The notes: a model not told the origin generated them from the letters alone. A stretch of DNA of 42,154 nt from Chitinophagaceae bacterium UBA4407 (GCA_002390845.1 DGQT01000114.1:1-42154); one strand, 5' to 3'. Positions 18,528 to 26,603 are shown, numbered from the stretch's first letter. Numbers and translations are program-made.

Positions 18528-18830
18528 TTAGGCAATATTGGGGGGAGGTGTATTTATTTCGCCTGCGTAATTTAAGGGGATGCTACACGCATAATAAATA
18601 TAAGAATCAGCGTTATTGATTACTGAAAGTAAAAGATGTGAATTAGACGAAAATAAAAGCTGATCATCAAAAGTGGTAAATTTCTTTACGAGTTCATTAC
18701 CTTCTTCTAAACTATGAGGCAATTCTTCATTTATTTGGTTGCTAAAAAGAACATAGCCCACCTTTTGCAATGGCAATACCTGCAGCAGCAGTGTAAATAA
18801 TAAGCCTATTGAAATTAGTTTTTTCAGCAT
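18528..18830 (-). CDS. Small exported protein upstream of the SulP gene
   Basis: The 100-residue protein begins with a hydrophobic signal-like segment (MLKKLISIGLLFTLLLQVLP) and has no motif that I recognise. The rest is polar with a Pro-rich end (NTPPPNIA). The ATG start and the signal segment support a real gene. It is 90 bases from the SulP gene on the same strand, so it may be co-transcribed, but a separate promoter in that gap cannot be excluded. Function is unknown. Confidence 0.65.
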   Translation of the reverse strand: MLKKLISIGLLFTLLLQVLPLQKVGYVLFSNQINEELPHSLEEGNELVKKFTTFDDQLLFSSNSHLLLSVINNADSYIYYACSIPLNYAGEINTPPPNIA

Positions 18831-18934
18831 AAGAAATGTTGCAAAGAAAGTAACTAGCTATAACAACACAAGCGTTAGTAAAAAAGTTTAACATAAACAT
18901 GACTGACGAATATAAAACAATAAGCTAAGGGCTA

Positions 18935-19015
18935 GTAAGAGTTCTGAAATGTTATAGAGTACAAGAGTGCGACGCAAGAAAAGATGATTAGTGGTACTTT
19001 GCCGGTGTCAAAAAA
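18935..19015 (-). repeat. Dispersed intergenic repeat, type A
   Basis: The core is at 18959-18977 (GTACAAGAGTGCGACGCAA on the plus strand), with a CCGGC arm and an A-run after it. It is the last well-preserved copy before a stretch of about 5.9 kb with only one degenerate copy. Confidence 0.78.
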
Positions 19016-19108
19016 ATACCAGAAAATAAATAATTATTGAACTGACTGCCAGGGACCTTAATTTTTTATTATCTTAACCGATCAATCAGAGCAAAACCAA
19101 GAAAGCAA

Positions 19109-20392
19109 TTGATACTTTTACGGCATATCCCTTTTCTTAAAGCAGTTTTTTTGCACAGTATTACTGCTTTTGGCGGGCCTCAGGGTCATTTTGGTATGAT
19201 GCTGAAGACTTTTGTAAATCAACGCAAAGATGTGACAGAACACGAGCTGCTGGAATACAATGCTTTCTGCCAAATGCTACCCGGTGCTTCATCTACTCAA
19301 ACCCTAACATTAATTGGATATAAAAGGGGGGGCTTACCTCTTGCAATTTTAACATTGATCATATGGATTTTGCCTGCATGTATATTAATGGGAGGGCTTT
19401 CTTTTTTGCTTGATTATTTTAATGACCGCCCCGGATACATTGAAGCTTTTAAATTTATTCAGCCTATGGCTGTCGGATTTATTGCATTTTCGGCCTACCG
19501 CATGTCGAAGATATCAATCAATAACCCTATTACACGCATTATTATGGTGGTAGGCGCTTTACTCACCTTTCTTCTTTTTAAGACCCCTTGGATTTTTCCG
19601 GGAATTATTATAGCCTCGGGAATAGCTACAAACTTTAGTGATAAGCGTATACCACAAAAGGGTATTCCGCCAAAAAAGATAAAATGGGCCAACATACTTA
19701 TTTTCTTTGCTGTATTTCTAATTGCAGGTATACTTAGCGAAAAAGCTAGAACAGAGAATTGGAAAAATAGAGGGCAGTACAACCTTTTTGAAAATTTATA
19801 CAGGTTTGGTAGCCTTGTTTTTGGGGGAGGAGACGTATTAATTCCAATGATGTATCAACAATATGTAGTAAGACCAAGTACAGAAAGGATTGAAGAAATC
19901 AATCCAAATGTATTACGGATTGATCAGCATGATTTTTTAACCGGGTCAGGAATTGTACGTGCTATTCCTGGTCCTGTATTTTCTATTGGGGCCTTTATGG
20001 GCGGTATGGCATTAAAAAATAAAGACCCTCAACCACAAATGCAGCTGTTTGGTTGCATAATAGGTTCTGTTGCAATTTTTCTTCCAAGCGCATTGCTTGT
20101 GTTGTTCTTTTTTCCTGTTTGGCAAAACCTAAAAAGATATGCTATAATTTTTCGTTCATTGGAAGGTATAAACGCTTCTGTTGTGGGAATTATGATTGGA
20201 GCAACTGTTTTTCTTATGAAAACGGTATCACTAGATATTCTAGATAATGCGACAATGCCTGCATTTTTAAATATTACAGTTGTCTCTTGTACATTTCTCA
20301 CTCTTTCTTTTACAAAACTACGTGCCCCATACATTGTTATGATTTGTCTTTTACTGGGGTGGGGAATACAGTACATTCATTTTTTAAAATAG
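19109..20392 (+). CDS. chrA: Chromate transporter ChrA
   Basis: The 427-residue protein is a full-length, two-half CHR transporter that expels chromate across the inner membrane. The first half opens with ITAFGGPQGHFGMM and the second with FGSLVFGGGDVLIPMM, the paired motif of the family, and there are about ten to twelve hydrophobic helices. The only usable start is TTG at 19109, because a stop codon precedes it in frame and no ATG exists near it. The 3' end overlaps the convergent nadD gene by 16 bases. The coding sequence is AT-rich compared with the genes to its left. Confidence 0.9.
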   Translation: MILLRHIPFLKAVFLHSITAFGGPQGHFGMMLKTFVNQRKDVTEHELLEYNAFCQMLPGASSTQTLTLIGYKRGGLPLAILTLIIWILPACILMGGLSFLLDYFNDRPGYIEAFKFIQPMAVGFIAFSAYRMSKISINNPITRIIMVVGALLTFLLFKTPWIFPGIIIASGIATNFSDKRIPQKGIPPKKIKWANILIFFAVFLIAGILSEKARTENWKNRGQYNLFENLYRFGSLVFGGGDVLIPMMYQQYVVRPSTERIEEINPNVLRIDQHDFLTGSGIVRAIPGPVFSIGAFMGGMALKNKDPQPQMQLFGCIIGSVAIFLPSALLVLFFFPVWQNLKRYAIIFRSLEGINASVVGIMIGATVFLMKTVSLDILDNATMPAFLNITVVSCTFLTLSFTKLRAPYIVMICLLLGWGIQYIHFLK

Positions 20393-20949
20393 CCGCTTTT
20401 TTCAATCTCTTCCATTACCTTATCAGATACAAGATATCGAATACTTTTCCTTTTACGAATAAGTTCCCGAATAGAAGTTGCTGAAATTTCTATAAGTGGC
20501 GTGTTGTTTAAAACAAAAACATTTAAATGTTTTGTAGTTACTTCAAAACCTGGTCTTTTATAAATAAGGATTTTGTTTTCTTCAATTAATTTCTCATGAT
20601 TTTTCCATTTCTGAATATTAACAAAGCTGTCTGAACCCATAATAATCGAAAAATAAAATCTGGGGTACTTTTCTTTTAAATACAATATTGTATCAATCGT
20701 ATAAGATGGCTTATTTAGTTTAAATTCAACATCGATTGCCTTCAACCTTGTGTCATCCTCTGTAGCAAGCCTTACTAAATGCAATCTTTGATACTCATTT
20801 AATAAAGTTTGCGACTTTTTAAAAGGATTTTGGGGCGAAACAACAAACCAAATTTTTTCTAAATCAGTTGTATTTAATATGTTGCTAGCAATGATTAAAT
20901 GCCCAATATGAATGGGATTAAAAGATCCAAAATAAAGACCGATTTTCAT
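20377..20949 (-). CDS. nadD: Nicotinate-nucleotide adenylyltransferase
   Basis: NadD joins nicotinate mononucleotide and ATP to give deamido-NAD in the cytoplasm. The nucleotidyltransferase motif GSFNPIHIGH (8-17) and the C-terminal SATSIREL motif are present, and the 190-residue length is normal. The gene is 29 bases downstream of feoA on the same strand, so the two may share a transcript. The 3' end overlaps chrA, which runs the other way. The NAD-pathway gene nadA is about 4 kb away. Confidence 0.94.
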   Translation of the reverse strand: MKIGLYFGSFNPIHIGHLIIASNILNTTDLEKIWFVVSPQNPFKKSQTLLNEYQRLHLVRLATEDDTRLKAIDVEFKLNKPSYTIDTILYLKEKYPRFYFSIIMGSDSFVNIQKWKNHEKLIEENKILIYKRPGFEVTTKHLNVFVLNNTPLIEISATSIRELIRKRKSIRYLVSDKVMEEIEKSGYFKK

Positions 20950-20978
20950 TTATATATTTGATAATCAATTATTTAAAA

Positions 20979-21203
20979 TTATATTTCTTCTACAACAATT
21001 TGATCTGCTTCGTTTATCCGCAAACTCAGATAATATCCAGCAACAATTATTGAAATAGGATCTCCTAAAGGTGCAATCTGTTCTACTCGAATTGTTTCTC
21101 CCGGCACACACCCCATTTCCATTAGCTTTATTGAAATGTCATCATTCTTGATTAATCTAATTATTGCCTTCCGCCCAATTCCAACTTCAGATAATTTTTT
21201 CAT
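20979..21203 (-). CDS. FeoA-domain protein without a FeoB neighbour
   Basis: This 74-residue SH3-like protein matches FeoA, the small cytoplasmic partner of the ferrous iron transporter FeoB (start MKKLSEVGIGRKAIIRLI, then the MGCVPGETIRVEQIAPLGDP core). FeoB is not next to it; nadD is. A FeoA-like protein with another job is possible. The -7 element TACTTTTG (21211-21218, minus strand) lies just before its ATG. Confidence 0.88.
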   Translation of the reverse strand: MKKLSEVGIGRKAIIRLIKNDDISIKLMEMGCVPGETIRVEQIAPLGDPISIIVAGYYLSLRINEADQIVVEEI

Positions 21204-21210
21204 AATAATA

Positions 21211-21218
21211 CAAAAGTA
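21211..21218 (-). promoter_or_regulatory. Bacteroidota -7 element before feoA
   Basis: On the minus strand TACTTTTG matches TAnnTTTG and lies about 8 bases before the ATG, so the leader would be very short. No clear -33 element is seen. Confidence 0.5.
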
Positions 21219-21247
21219 CTGTTGCTTTTATTGGTTTATAGCGAATT

Positions 21248-21706
21248 TTGGAAGTTAAATTAAACGCATTGAGAAAAATTTATTTTCACTATTTAGACCG
21301 TAGAATTATTTACATCAAAAACAAAACAACTCTTAAAAGTTTTATCGCTAAAGTTTTTCATAAAGAGCAAAAAGAAATAATTCGTATTGATTGTATTTTT
21401 TGTTCGGACGAATATTTAATAAAGATTAATAAAAAATTCTTGCGACACAATTTTTATACAGATATAATTACATTCGATTTATCTGGTGACAACCAAAAAG
21501 TGGCTGCTGAAATATATATAAGTGCAGACAGGATTAAAGAAAATGCTCAAAAAAATAATGTCTTTATCTATAAAGAGATTTATCGCGTGCTTTTTCATGG
21601 GGTTTTGCATTTATGCGGATATAAGGATAAGACATTGGAGGAAATAAAGATTATGAGAGAAAAGGAAGATTTCTATCTAGATTTATACAATACGTATTCC
21701 ACGTGA
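21248..21706 (+). CDS. ybeY: Endoribonuclease YbeY (rRNA maturation factor)
   Basis: YbeY is a metal-dependent RNase needed for 16S rRNA maturation and ribosome quality control. The motif HGVLHLCGYKDKT gives the ligands H117 and H121; the third position, His in E. coli YbeY, is D127. The central FYTDIITFDLSG motif is also typical. No ATG is available: the start is TTG at 21248 or TTG at 21269. The last codons (Tyr-Ser-Thr-stop) lie inside a parS-like palindrome at 21695-21710. The mnmG gene follows after 338 bases on the same strand. Confidence 0.9.
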   Translation: MEVKLNALRKIYFHYLDRRIIYIKNKTTLKSFIAKVFHKEQKEIIRIDCIFCSDEYLIKINKKFLRHNFYTDIITFDLSGDNQKVAAEIYISADRIKENAQKNNVFIYKEIYRVLFHGVLHLCGYKDKTLEEIKIMREKEDFYLDLYNTYST

Positions 21707-21710
21707 AACA
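21695..21710. promoter_or_regulatory. parS-like ParB-binding site overlapping the end of ybeY
   Basis: TATTCCACGTGAAACA matches the bacterial parS consensus TGTTNCACGTGAAACA at all positions but one. It spans the last three codons and the stop of ybeY. A second, better palindrome lies about 250 bases downstream. parA and parB are not in the window. Confidence 0.75.
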
Positions 21711-21959
21711 CTTAAAAAATAATTTACTGTGCGGTTTTATCATCTCTTGATACTCAACTAAGGATTAATGTGTAACATAATTCATTTATCATACTTTCAT
21801 CCCTTCTTTATGTCAATTACGTTTAAACCCACTCTATCTTCCATTACTACAAATATCTTACATAGAACTTTATGAGGATTGTGGTTTTTAAACTGACTTA
21901 TCTTTAAATCATATGATTCAAATACTTTTATGTAAATCGCGAATAATAATAATTTTCTT

Positions 21960-21975
21960 TGTTTCACGTGAAACT
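21960..21975. promoter_or_regulatory. parS-like ParB-binding site, perfect 14-base palindrome
   Basis: TGTTTCACGTGAAACT contains GTTTCACGTGAAAC, its own reverse complement, and matches TGTTNCACGTGAAACA at all but the last base. It lies 70 bases before the mnmG start codon. Confidence 0.82.
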
Positions 21976-22015
21976 TATATATAAATGGACCTTTACACAG
22001 GAAATATCTTTAAGA

Positions 22016-22023
22016 TACCTTTG
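22016..22023 (+). promoter_or_regulatory. Bacteroidota promoter of mnmG
   Basis: TACCTTTG matches TAnnTTTG; a TTTA at about 21992 lies about 20 bases upstream as a possible -33 element. The ATG is at 22045. The nearest parS-like palindrome is about 40 bases before the -7 element. Confidence 0.6.
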
Positions 22024-22044
22024 TAGTTGAAAGATATATAGATT

Positions 22045-23919
22045 ATGAATTTATTTCAAAAGTACGATATAATTGTTGTGGGGGCTGGGCATGCAGGCTG
22101 CGAAGCTGCCGCTGCTGCCGCAAATTTGGGAAGCTGTGTCTTACTAATTACCATGAATATGCAGACAATTGCCCAAATGAGTTGTAATCCAGCTATGGGG
22201 GGAATTGCAAAAGGGCAAATTATAAGGGAGATTGATGCCTTGGGGGGTTATAGTGCAATTGTAACAGATAAAAGTATGATTCAGTTTAGGATGCTAAACA
22301 GAAGTAAGGGTCCAGCGATGTGGAGTCCAAGAGCACAAAGCGATCGCATGCTTTTTGCAAAAACGTGGCGAATTATACTCGAAAAAACACGAGGTGTAGA
22401 TTTTTATCAGGACACAGTCTCCTCTATAATTATAGAAAACAACAAAGCTTGTGGTGTTATTACAAGTCTAGGTCATCACATATACTCAAATGGGGTTGTT
22501 ATTACTAGTGGAACTTTTTTAAACGGTATTATACATATTGGCGAAAAAAAATTTGGCGGTGGTAGAGTAGCAGAAAAAGCTTCTATAGGAATAACAGAAC
22601 AATTAATCGAATATGGCTTTCAAAGTAGTCGCTTGAAAACAGGCACACCGCCCAGGGTCGATGGAAGAAGTCTTGATTACTCAAAAATGGATGAACAGAA
22701 AGGCGACCCGGAAATATCAGGCTTTTCTTATTTAGATATTGATACCATAAAGCCGACTCAACAAAAAAGTTGTTTTATCACTTATACAAACATAAAAGTT
22801 CATGATATTTTAAGGAGTGGATTTGACAGGAGTCCAATGTACACAGGGAGAATTGATGGAATTGGACCGAGATATTGCCCGAGTATTGAAGATAAAATCA
22901 ATCGGTTCTCGGATAAAGACAGGCATCAGATATTTGTGGAACCAGAAGGTTTTGAAACGGTAGAAATATATGTAAACGGTTTCTCTACTTCATTACCAGA
23001 AGAAATTCAATACGAATCTATTCGTAATATTCCAGGATTTGAATCTGTTAAGGTTTTTAGGCCTGGTTATGCTATTGAATATGATTTTTTCCCACCAACG
23101 CAATTGAAAAATTCATTAGAAACTAAATTAATAAACAACCTTTTTTTTGCAGGTCAAATAAATGGCACCACCGGATATGAAGAAGCTGCATGCCAAGGTT
23201 TAATCGCTGGTATAAATGCGCACAAGAAAATTAATGATCTCGACCCCCTGATCCTGAAACGAAGTGAAGCTTATATCGGCGTTCTAATAGATGATCTTAT
23301 AAACAAAGGAACAGATGAACCATACCGTATGTTTACCAGCAGGGCAGAATACCGTACTTTATTGAGACAGGATAACGCTGATTTACGTCTTACCCAATTA
23401 AGCTATAAATTGGGTCTCGCTTCCCAGGAAAGAATGGATAAAGTTATTCACAAAAAAAATTCAGTAAATGAAATAATAAATATACTAAACAGCTTCACTC
23501 TCAAACCCGAACAACTTGAATTCTATTTTGAAAATATACAATCGGCACAACTTACCGAGAAACAAAAAGCTTGTAAAATATTATTACGACCTGATGTAGA
23601 TATAGCTTCTCTAATTACATCAGTTCCTGAATTAAAAGAGAAAGTGAATGACTTTACAAAACAGGAATTAGAACAGGCAGAGATACAAATAAAATATGAA
23701 AGATATATTGAAAAAGAAAGCGCCCTTGTTGAACGTATGGCAGCGTTGGAAGAACTATTAATTCCAGACAATTTTAATTACGATAAAATTTCTTCTTTGA
23801 GTAATGAAGCGCTTCAAAAGTTTAAGAAGATTAAGCCAAGTACTCTTGGCCAGGCTGGCAGAATAAGCGGTGTAAACCCGAGCGATGTACAAATTCTTAT
23901 GGTTTATATGGGAAGATAG
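22045..23919 (+). CDS. mnmG: tRNA uridine-34 carboxymethylaminomethyl modification enzyme MnmG (GidA)
   Basis: MnmG works with the GTPase MnmE (not in the window) and FAD to modify U34 of certain tRNAs. The FAD-binding motif GAGHAGCEAA begins at residue 13, and the family motif TGTPPRVDGRSLD and the C-terminal GRISGVNPSDVQILMVY are present. The 624-residue length is normal. In many bacteria mnmG lies next to the chromosomal origin, which fits the parS-like sites just upstream. Confidence 0.96.
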   Translation: MNLFQKYDIIVVGAGHAGCEAAAAAANLGSCVLLITMNMQTIAQMSCNPAMGGIAKGQIIREIDALGGYSAIVTDKSMIQFRMLNRSKGPAMWSPRAQSDRMLFAKTWRIILEKTRGVDFYQDTVSSIIIENNKACGVITSLGHHIYSNGVVITSGTFLNGIIHIGEKKFGGGRVAEKASIGITEQLIEYGFQSSRLKTGTPPRVDGRSLDYSKMDEQKGDPEISGFSYLDIDTIKPTQQKSCFITYTNIKVHDILRSGFDRSPMYTGRIDGIGPRYCPSIEDKINRFSDKDRHQIFVEPEGFETVEIYVNGFSTSLPEEIQYESIRNIPGFESVKVFRPGYAIEYDFFPPTQLKNSLETKLINNLFFAGQINGTTGYEEAACQGLIAGINAHKKINDLDPLILKRSEAYIGVLIDDLINKGTDEPYRMFTSRAEYRTLLRQDNADLRLTQLSYKLGLASQERMDKVIHKKNSVNEIINILNSFTLKPEQLEFYFENIQSAQLTEKQKACKILLRPDVDIASLITSVPELKEKVNDFTKQELEQAEIQIKYERYIEKESALVERMAALEELLIPDNFNYDKISSLSNEALQKFKKIKPSTLGQAGRISGVNPSDVQILMVYMGR

Positions 23920-23955
23920 ATTCGACACTGTATTTCGTTGAAATAAAATCATAAA

Positions 23956-23970
23956 GTACAAGTGTGCAGG
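23956..23970 (-). repeat. Degenerate repeat copy
   Basis: GTACAAGTGTGCAGG keeps the GTACAAGTGTGC end of the core but loses the rest. It lies after mnmG and is the only trace of the family between 19.0 and 24.8 kb. Confidence 0.5.
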
Positions 23971-24097
23971 TAAAGATTATAGAAGCTCAAATACCTCGCA
24001 AAAAATGATTCATTAATTGAGAAAAGCAGGTTAAAAAATTTTCAACCAACAGGCTTATGCACTGCAATCGCTAATATTACATTGAAAATATAATGGC

Positions 24098-24874
24098 TTG
24101 AAAAAAAATTTATTCCCTTTATTACTTTGTTTTTTCTTAGTCTTGTCCGCTCAAATTTTATATGCACAAAATTTAAAACTAAGTGGAACAGTTTACGATT
24201 ATTTCAGCAAAAAACCTTTAGAAGCAGTAACGGTTCAAACCACATCAGGCCTGCACATGATTACAGATTCTTCCGGCAAATTCAGCATTTCAGTTTTAAA
24301 AAAAGATTCAGTCTGGTTTTCTTATCTCTCAAAACAAACTCTGAAATATATTGTTGATACAATTTCAAATCCTTCCAACTTCGAAATTGCTTTACATGTA
24401 GATGTAGCGTGGCTTCCGGCTGTAAAAGTAAGAAACAGTAATTACAGGTTCGACTCTCTTACAAACCGGCTGGAATATGCAAAAGTCTTCAACTTTAGAA
24501 AACCAGGACTTAAATTAAGCTCACCTTCAACTACCTATGTTCCCGGCGGCGCAACAGTTGGTTTAGATTTAGATGAAATTATTAATTCCTTCAGATTTAA
24601 AAGAAACCGGCAGATATTAACCATGCAGGAACGCCTTATAAAAGAGGAGCAGGATAAATATATTAACCACCGGTTTACAAAATACCTGGTGCAGAAACTT
24701 ACTTCACTAAAAAGTAATGAACTTGATAGCTTTATGAATATTGCCCGCCCTTCATACGAACTTATTCAAACCATGAACGAAATTGAACTGGGCTATTACA
24801 TCCAGCAATACTTCAGCCTTTATCGGCGTGACAAATTAAAAGACTCAATTTTTTTAAAGAAAGAAGAAGACTGA
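24098..24874 (+). CDS. Exported carboxypeptidase-like regulatory domain protein
   Basis: The 258-residue product has a signal peptide ending ILYAQ and then a CarboxypepD_reg-like beta-sandwich (about 26-110, LSGTVYDYFSKKPLEAVTV). This domain is frequent at the N-terminus of TonB-dependent receptors, but no receptor follows here. The second half (about 150-258) is helical and charged and I do not recognise it. The only start is TTG at 24098, because a stop codon lies 13 bases upstream in frame. Function is unknown; it is probably periplasmic or attached to the envelope. Confidence 0.8.
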   Translation: MKKNLFPLLLCFFLVLSAQILYAQNLKLSGTVYDYFSKKPLEAVTVQTTSGLHMITDSSGKFSISVLKKDSVWFSYLSKQTLKYIVDTISNPSNFEIALHVDVAWLPAVKVRNSNYRFDSLTNRLEYAKVFNFRKPGLKLSSPSTTYVPGGATVGLDLDEIINSFRFKRNRQILTMQERLIKEEQDKYINHRFTKYLVQKLTSLKSNELDSFMNIARPSYELIQTMNEIELGYYIQQYFSLYRRDKLKDSIFLKKEED

Positions 24875-24879
24875 TTTTT

Positions 24880-25060
24880 ACCAAACAGCAGTAGTGCTAT
24901 GAAGCATTCTTGCGTCGCACTCTTGTGCTACAAAATAAAACTCAACTGTTCCCAACCAGGCTTCAATAACAAAACCAGCTTCACCATGCAGAAGCATATA
25001 CAACAGTACAAGTGAGTGACACAACAGGCGATGATAGTAGTAATACAGCTAACTATAGAG
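24880..25060. repeat. Head-to-head pair, type A forward and type B reverse
   Basis: The forward core TTGCGTCGCACTCTTGTGC is at 24910-24928 and the reverse core is at 25006-25024 with the GTGTCAC form and a CATCGCCTG linker. A pair built from two different core types shows that pairs are not always made by inverted duplication. It lies between two convergent genes. Confidence 0.78.
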
Positions 25061-25091
25061 TAAAAATATACTTCCTTTAATGTTCAATTTC

Positions 25092-26105
25092 TTACCCAAT
25101 TAAACCTGCGGCTCTACTAATATCCAACATCCTTGTAATAGGCTTAAGAGAAGCCAGGCGCAGGTTTTCATCCATTGTTATTTCCGGTATTTCGTATTTC
25201 ATGCACAGGTATAACTTTTCAAGTGTATTCAATTTCATGTGCGGACAATCATTACATGCACATGAATTATTTGGTGGCGCAGGAATAAAAGTTTTTTGTG
25301 GTGCATCTTTCTGCATTTGATGAAGTATCCCTGTTTCCGTTGCCACAATAAATTCATTACAATTATCTTTTACTGCATATTTTAATAGTTGGGTAGTGCT
25401 GCCAATAAAATCTGCAATTTTCAATACCGCTTCTTCGCATTCCGGATGTGCAATAACCTTAGCCTTAGGATTGCGTATTTTAAGCCTCGTGATCTTCTCT
25501 AAACTAAAAATCTCATGAACCATACAGGCACCGTTCCAAAGTACCATATTGCGCCCCGTTTGCTTGTTTAAATACGCACCCAGGTTTTTATCAGGAGCAA
25601 AAATAATAGGCTGATCTTTTGGTACACTTTCAATAATTGCTTTTGCATTACTACTGGTACAAATAATATCACTCAACGCTTTTATATCTGCTGTACAATT
25701 TATATAGCTTATTACGATATGTTCAGGATATTTATCCCTGAATCTTTTAAACAAATCAGCCGGCGCACTATCAGCTAACGAACAACCAGCCTTTAAATCT
25801 GGTAATAAAACCTTCTTTGCAGGATTTAAACTTTTTGCAGTTTCCGCCATAAAATGTACCCCTGCAAAAACAATAATATCGGCATTTGTTTTTTCTGCCT
25901 GCTGTGCAAGTCCAAGGCTGTCGCCTATATAATCTGCCACATCCTGAATATCAGGCTCCTGGTAATAATGCGCAAGCAGAATTGCATTCTTTTCTTTTTT
26001 CAACTGCTCTATTTCATAAAACAAATCTATAGTGGGGTCAATATCAATGTCCAAAAAACCTTTTTCCGAAACATTTTTCTTCGCGGCGCTTATGTTAATA
26101 TCCAT
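25092..26105 (-). CDS. nadA: Quinolinate synthase
   Basis: NadA condenses iminoaspartate with dihydroxyacetone phosphate to give quinolinate, the first step specific to de novo NAD synthesis, using a 4Fe-4S cluster. Three conserved cysteines fit the cluster: C108 (KAGCSLAD), C194 (NGACMVHE) and C287 (CNDCPHM). The 337-residue length is normal. nadB and nadC are not adjacent. A short dyad (GGGATAA, five bases, TTATCCC) lies about 65 bases before the start. Confidence 0.95.
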   Translation of the reverse strand: MDINISAAKKNVSEKGFLDIDIDPTIDLFYEIEQLKKEKNAILLAHYYQEPDIQDVADYIGDSLGLAQQAEKTNADIIVFAGVHFMAETAKSLNPAKKVLLPDLKAGCSLADSAPADLFKRFRDKYPEHIVISYINCTADIKALSDIICTSSNAKAIIESVPKDQPIIFAPDKNLGAYLNKQTGRNMVLWNGACMVHEIFSLEKITRLKIRNPKAKVIAHPECEEAVLKIADFIGSTTQLLKYAVKDNCNEFIVATETGILHQMQKDAPQKTFIPAPPNNSCACNDCPHMKLNTLEKLYLCMKYEIPEITMDENLRLASLKPITRMLDISRAAGLIG

Positions 26106-26168
26106 TGTAGTATATGTATTAATACATTATTATTATAAAACACTATTACTATTACAGGTGTGTATATC

Positions 26169-26187
26169 GGGATAACTAATTTATCCC
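26169..26187. promoter_or_regulatory. Dyad upstream of nadA, possible operator
   Basis: GGGATAA and TTATCCC form a perfect 7-base dyad around five bases, 64-82 bases upstream of the nadA start codon. A regulator of NAD synthesis could bind here, but I cannot name one from sequence. The right half TTATCCCCA is also one base from a DnaA box. Confidence 0.35.
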
Positions 26188-26433
26188 CAAACAGCAAAGT
26201 TAATTACCGGTTGCTTACTAACATCAATAAACAGGAAATACACATTCCACGAATAAGCACCACACTATATTTAGTTATCTTTTTAACAGCTCTTAATAAA
26301 AACGTACCCAATTTATTTCTTATTAAAATCACATTGTATCCACTGTTAATTAAGAGGAATAAAAATGTGTGCAATATCACCATCTGCGATAATTTCTCTA
26401 AAAACCCTCTTTTTATTCTTTATGTTTCCAGAA

Positions 26434-26467
26434 CAAAAAATTAAAAACCAGGGCTTATTAACTGGTT
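26434..26467 (-). terminator. Terminator of a decayed minus-strand gene
   Basis: On the minus strand AACCAG and CTGGTT form a short stem around the double stop codon TAATAA, followed by TTTAATTTTTT. It would end the open segment at 26458-26580. Confidence 0.55.
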
Positions 26468-26580
26468 CTGACTGTTATTAACACCATCATGTTAGAAGCT
26501 GTTTCACGGCCCGTCTTCTTATCTCCCATGCGGTATTTAAAAACAGTCTTTACTTGGTAAATATTTATTATTAGCCGGGC
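26458..26580 (-). pseudogene. Open 40-codon gene end, unidentified
   Basis: A minus-strand frame of about 40 codons ends YRMGDKKTGRETASNMM and a few more residues before TAATAA and a terminator. Its 5' end runs into the left arm of a type C repeat. The amino-acid composition is protein-like, but I do not recognise the family. It is best read as the 3' end of a gene whose front is lost. Confidence 0.4.
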
Positions 26581-26603
26581 TTCAGTACTACTGTCATCGT
26601 CTC

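Larger units (their letters stand above)
21707..22044. other. AT-rich 338-base gap between ybeY and mnmG; candidate origin-proximal site
   Basis: No open frame of interest is present. The gap is strongly AT-rich and begins and ends near parS-like palindromes (21695-21710 and 21960-21975). I looked for DnaA boxes (TTATCCACA) and saw no good match; the best were TGTTACACA-like and had at least two mismatches. The mnmG promoter is at the right end. Confidence 0.6.

Noticed and set aside
21707..21959. DnaA boxes in the ybeY-mnmG gap
   Set aside because: No site is closer than two mismatches to TTATCCACA, so I do not call an origin.
26160..26444. A 94-codon plus-strand frame in the stretch after nadA
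   Set aside because: It is rich in Asn, Ile and Lys as expected from AT-rich noncoding DNA, without a motif, a promoter or a convincing start.
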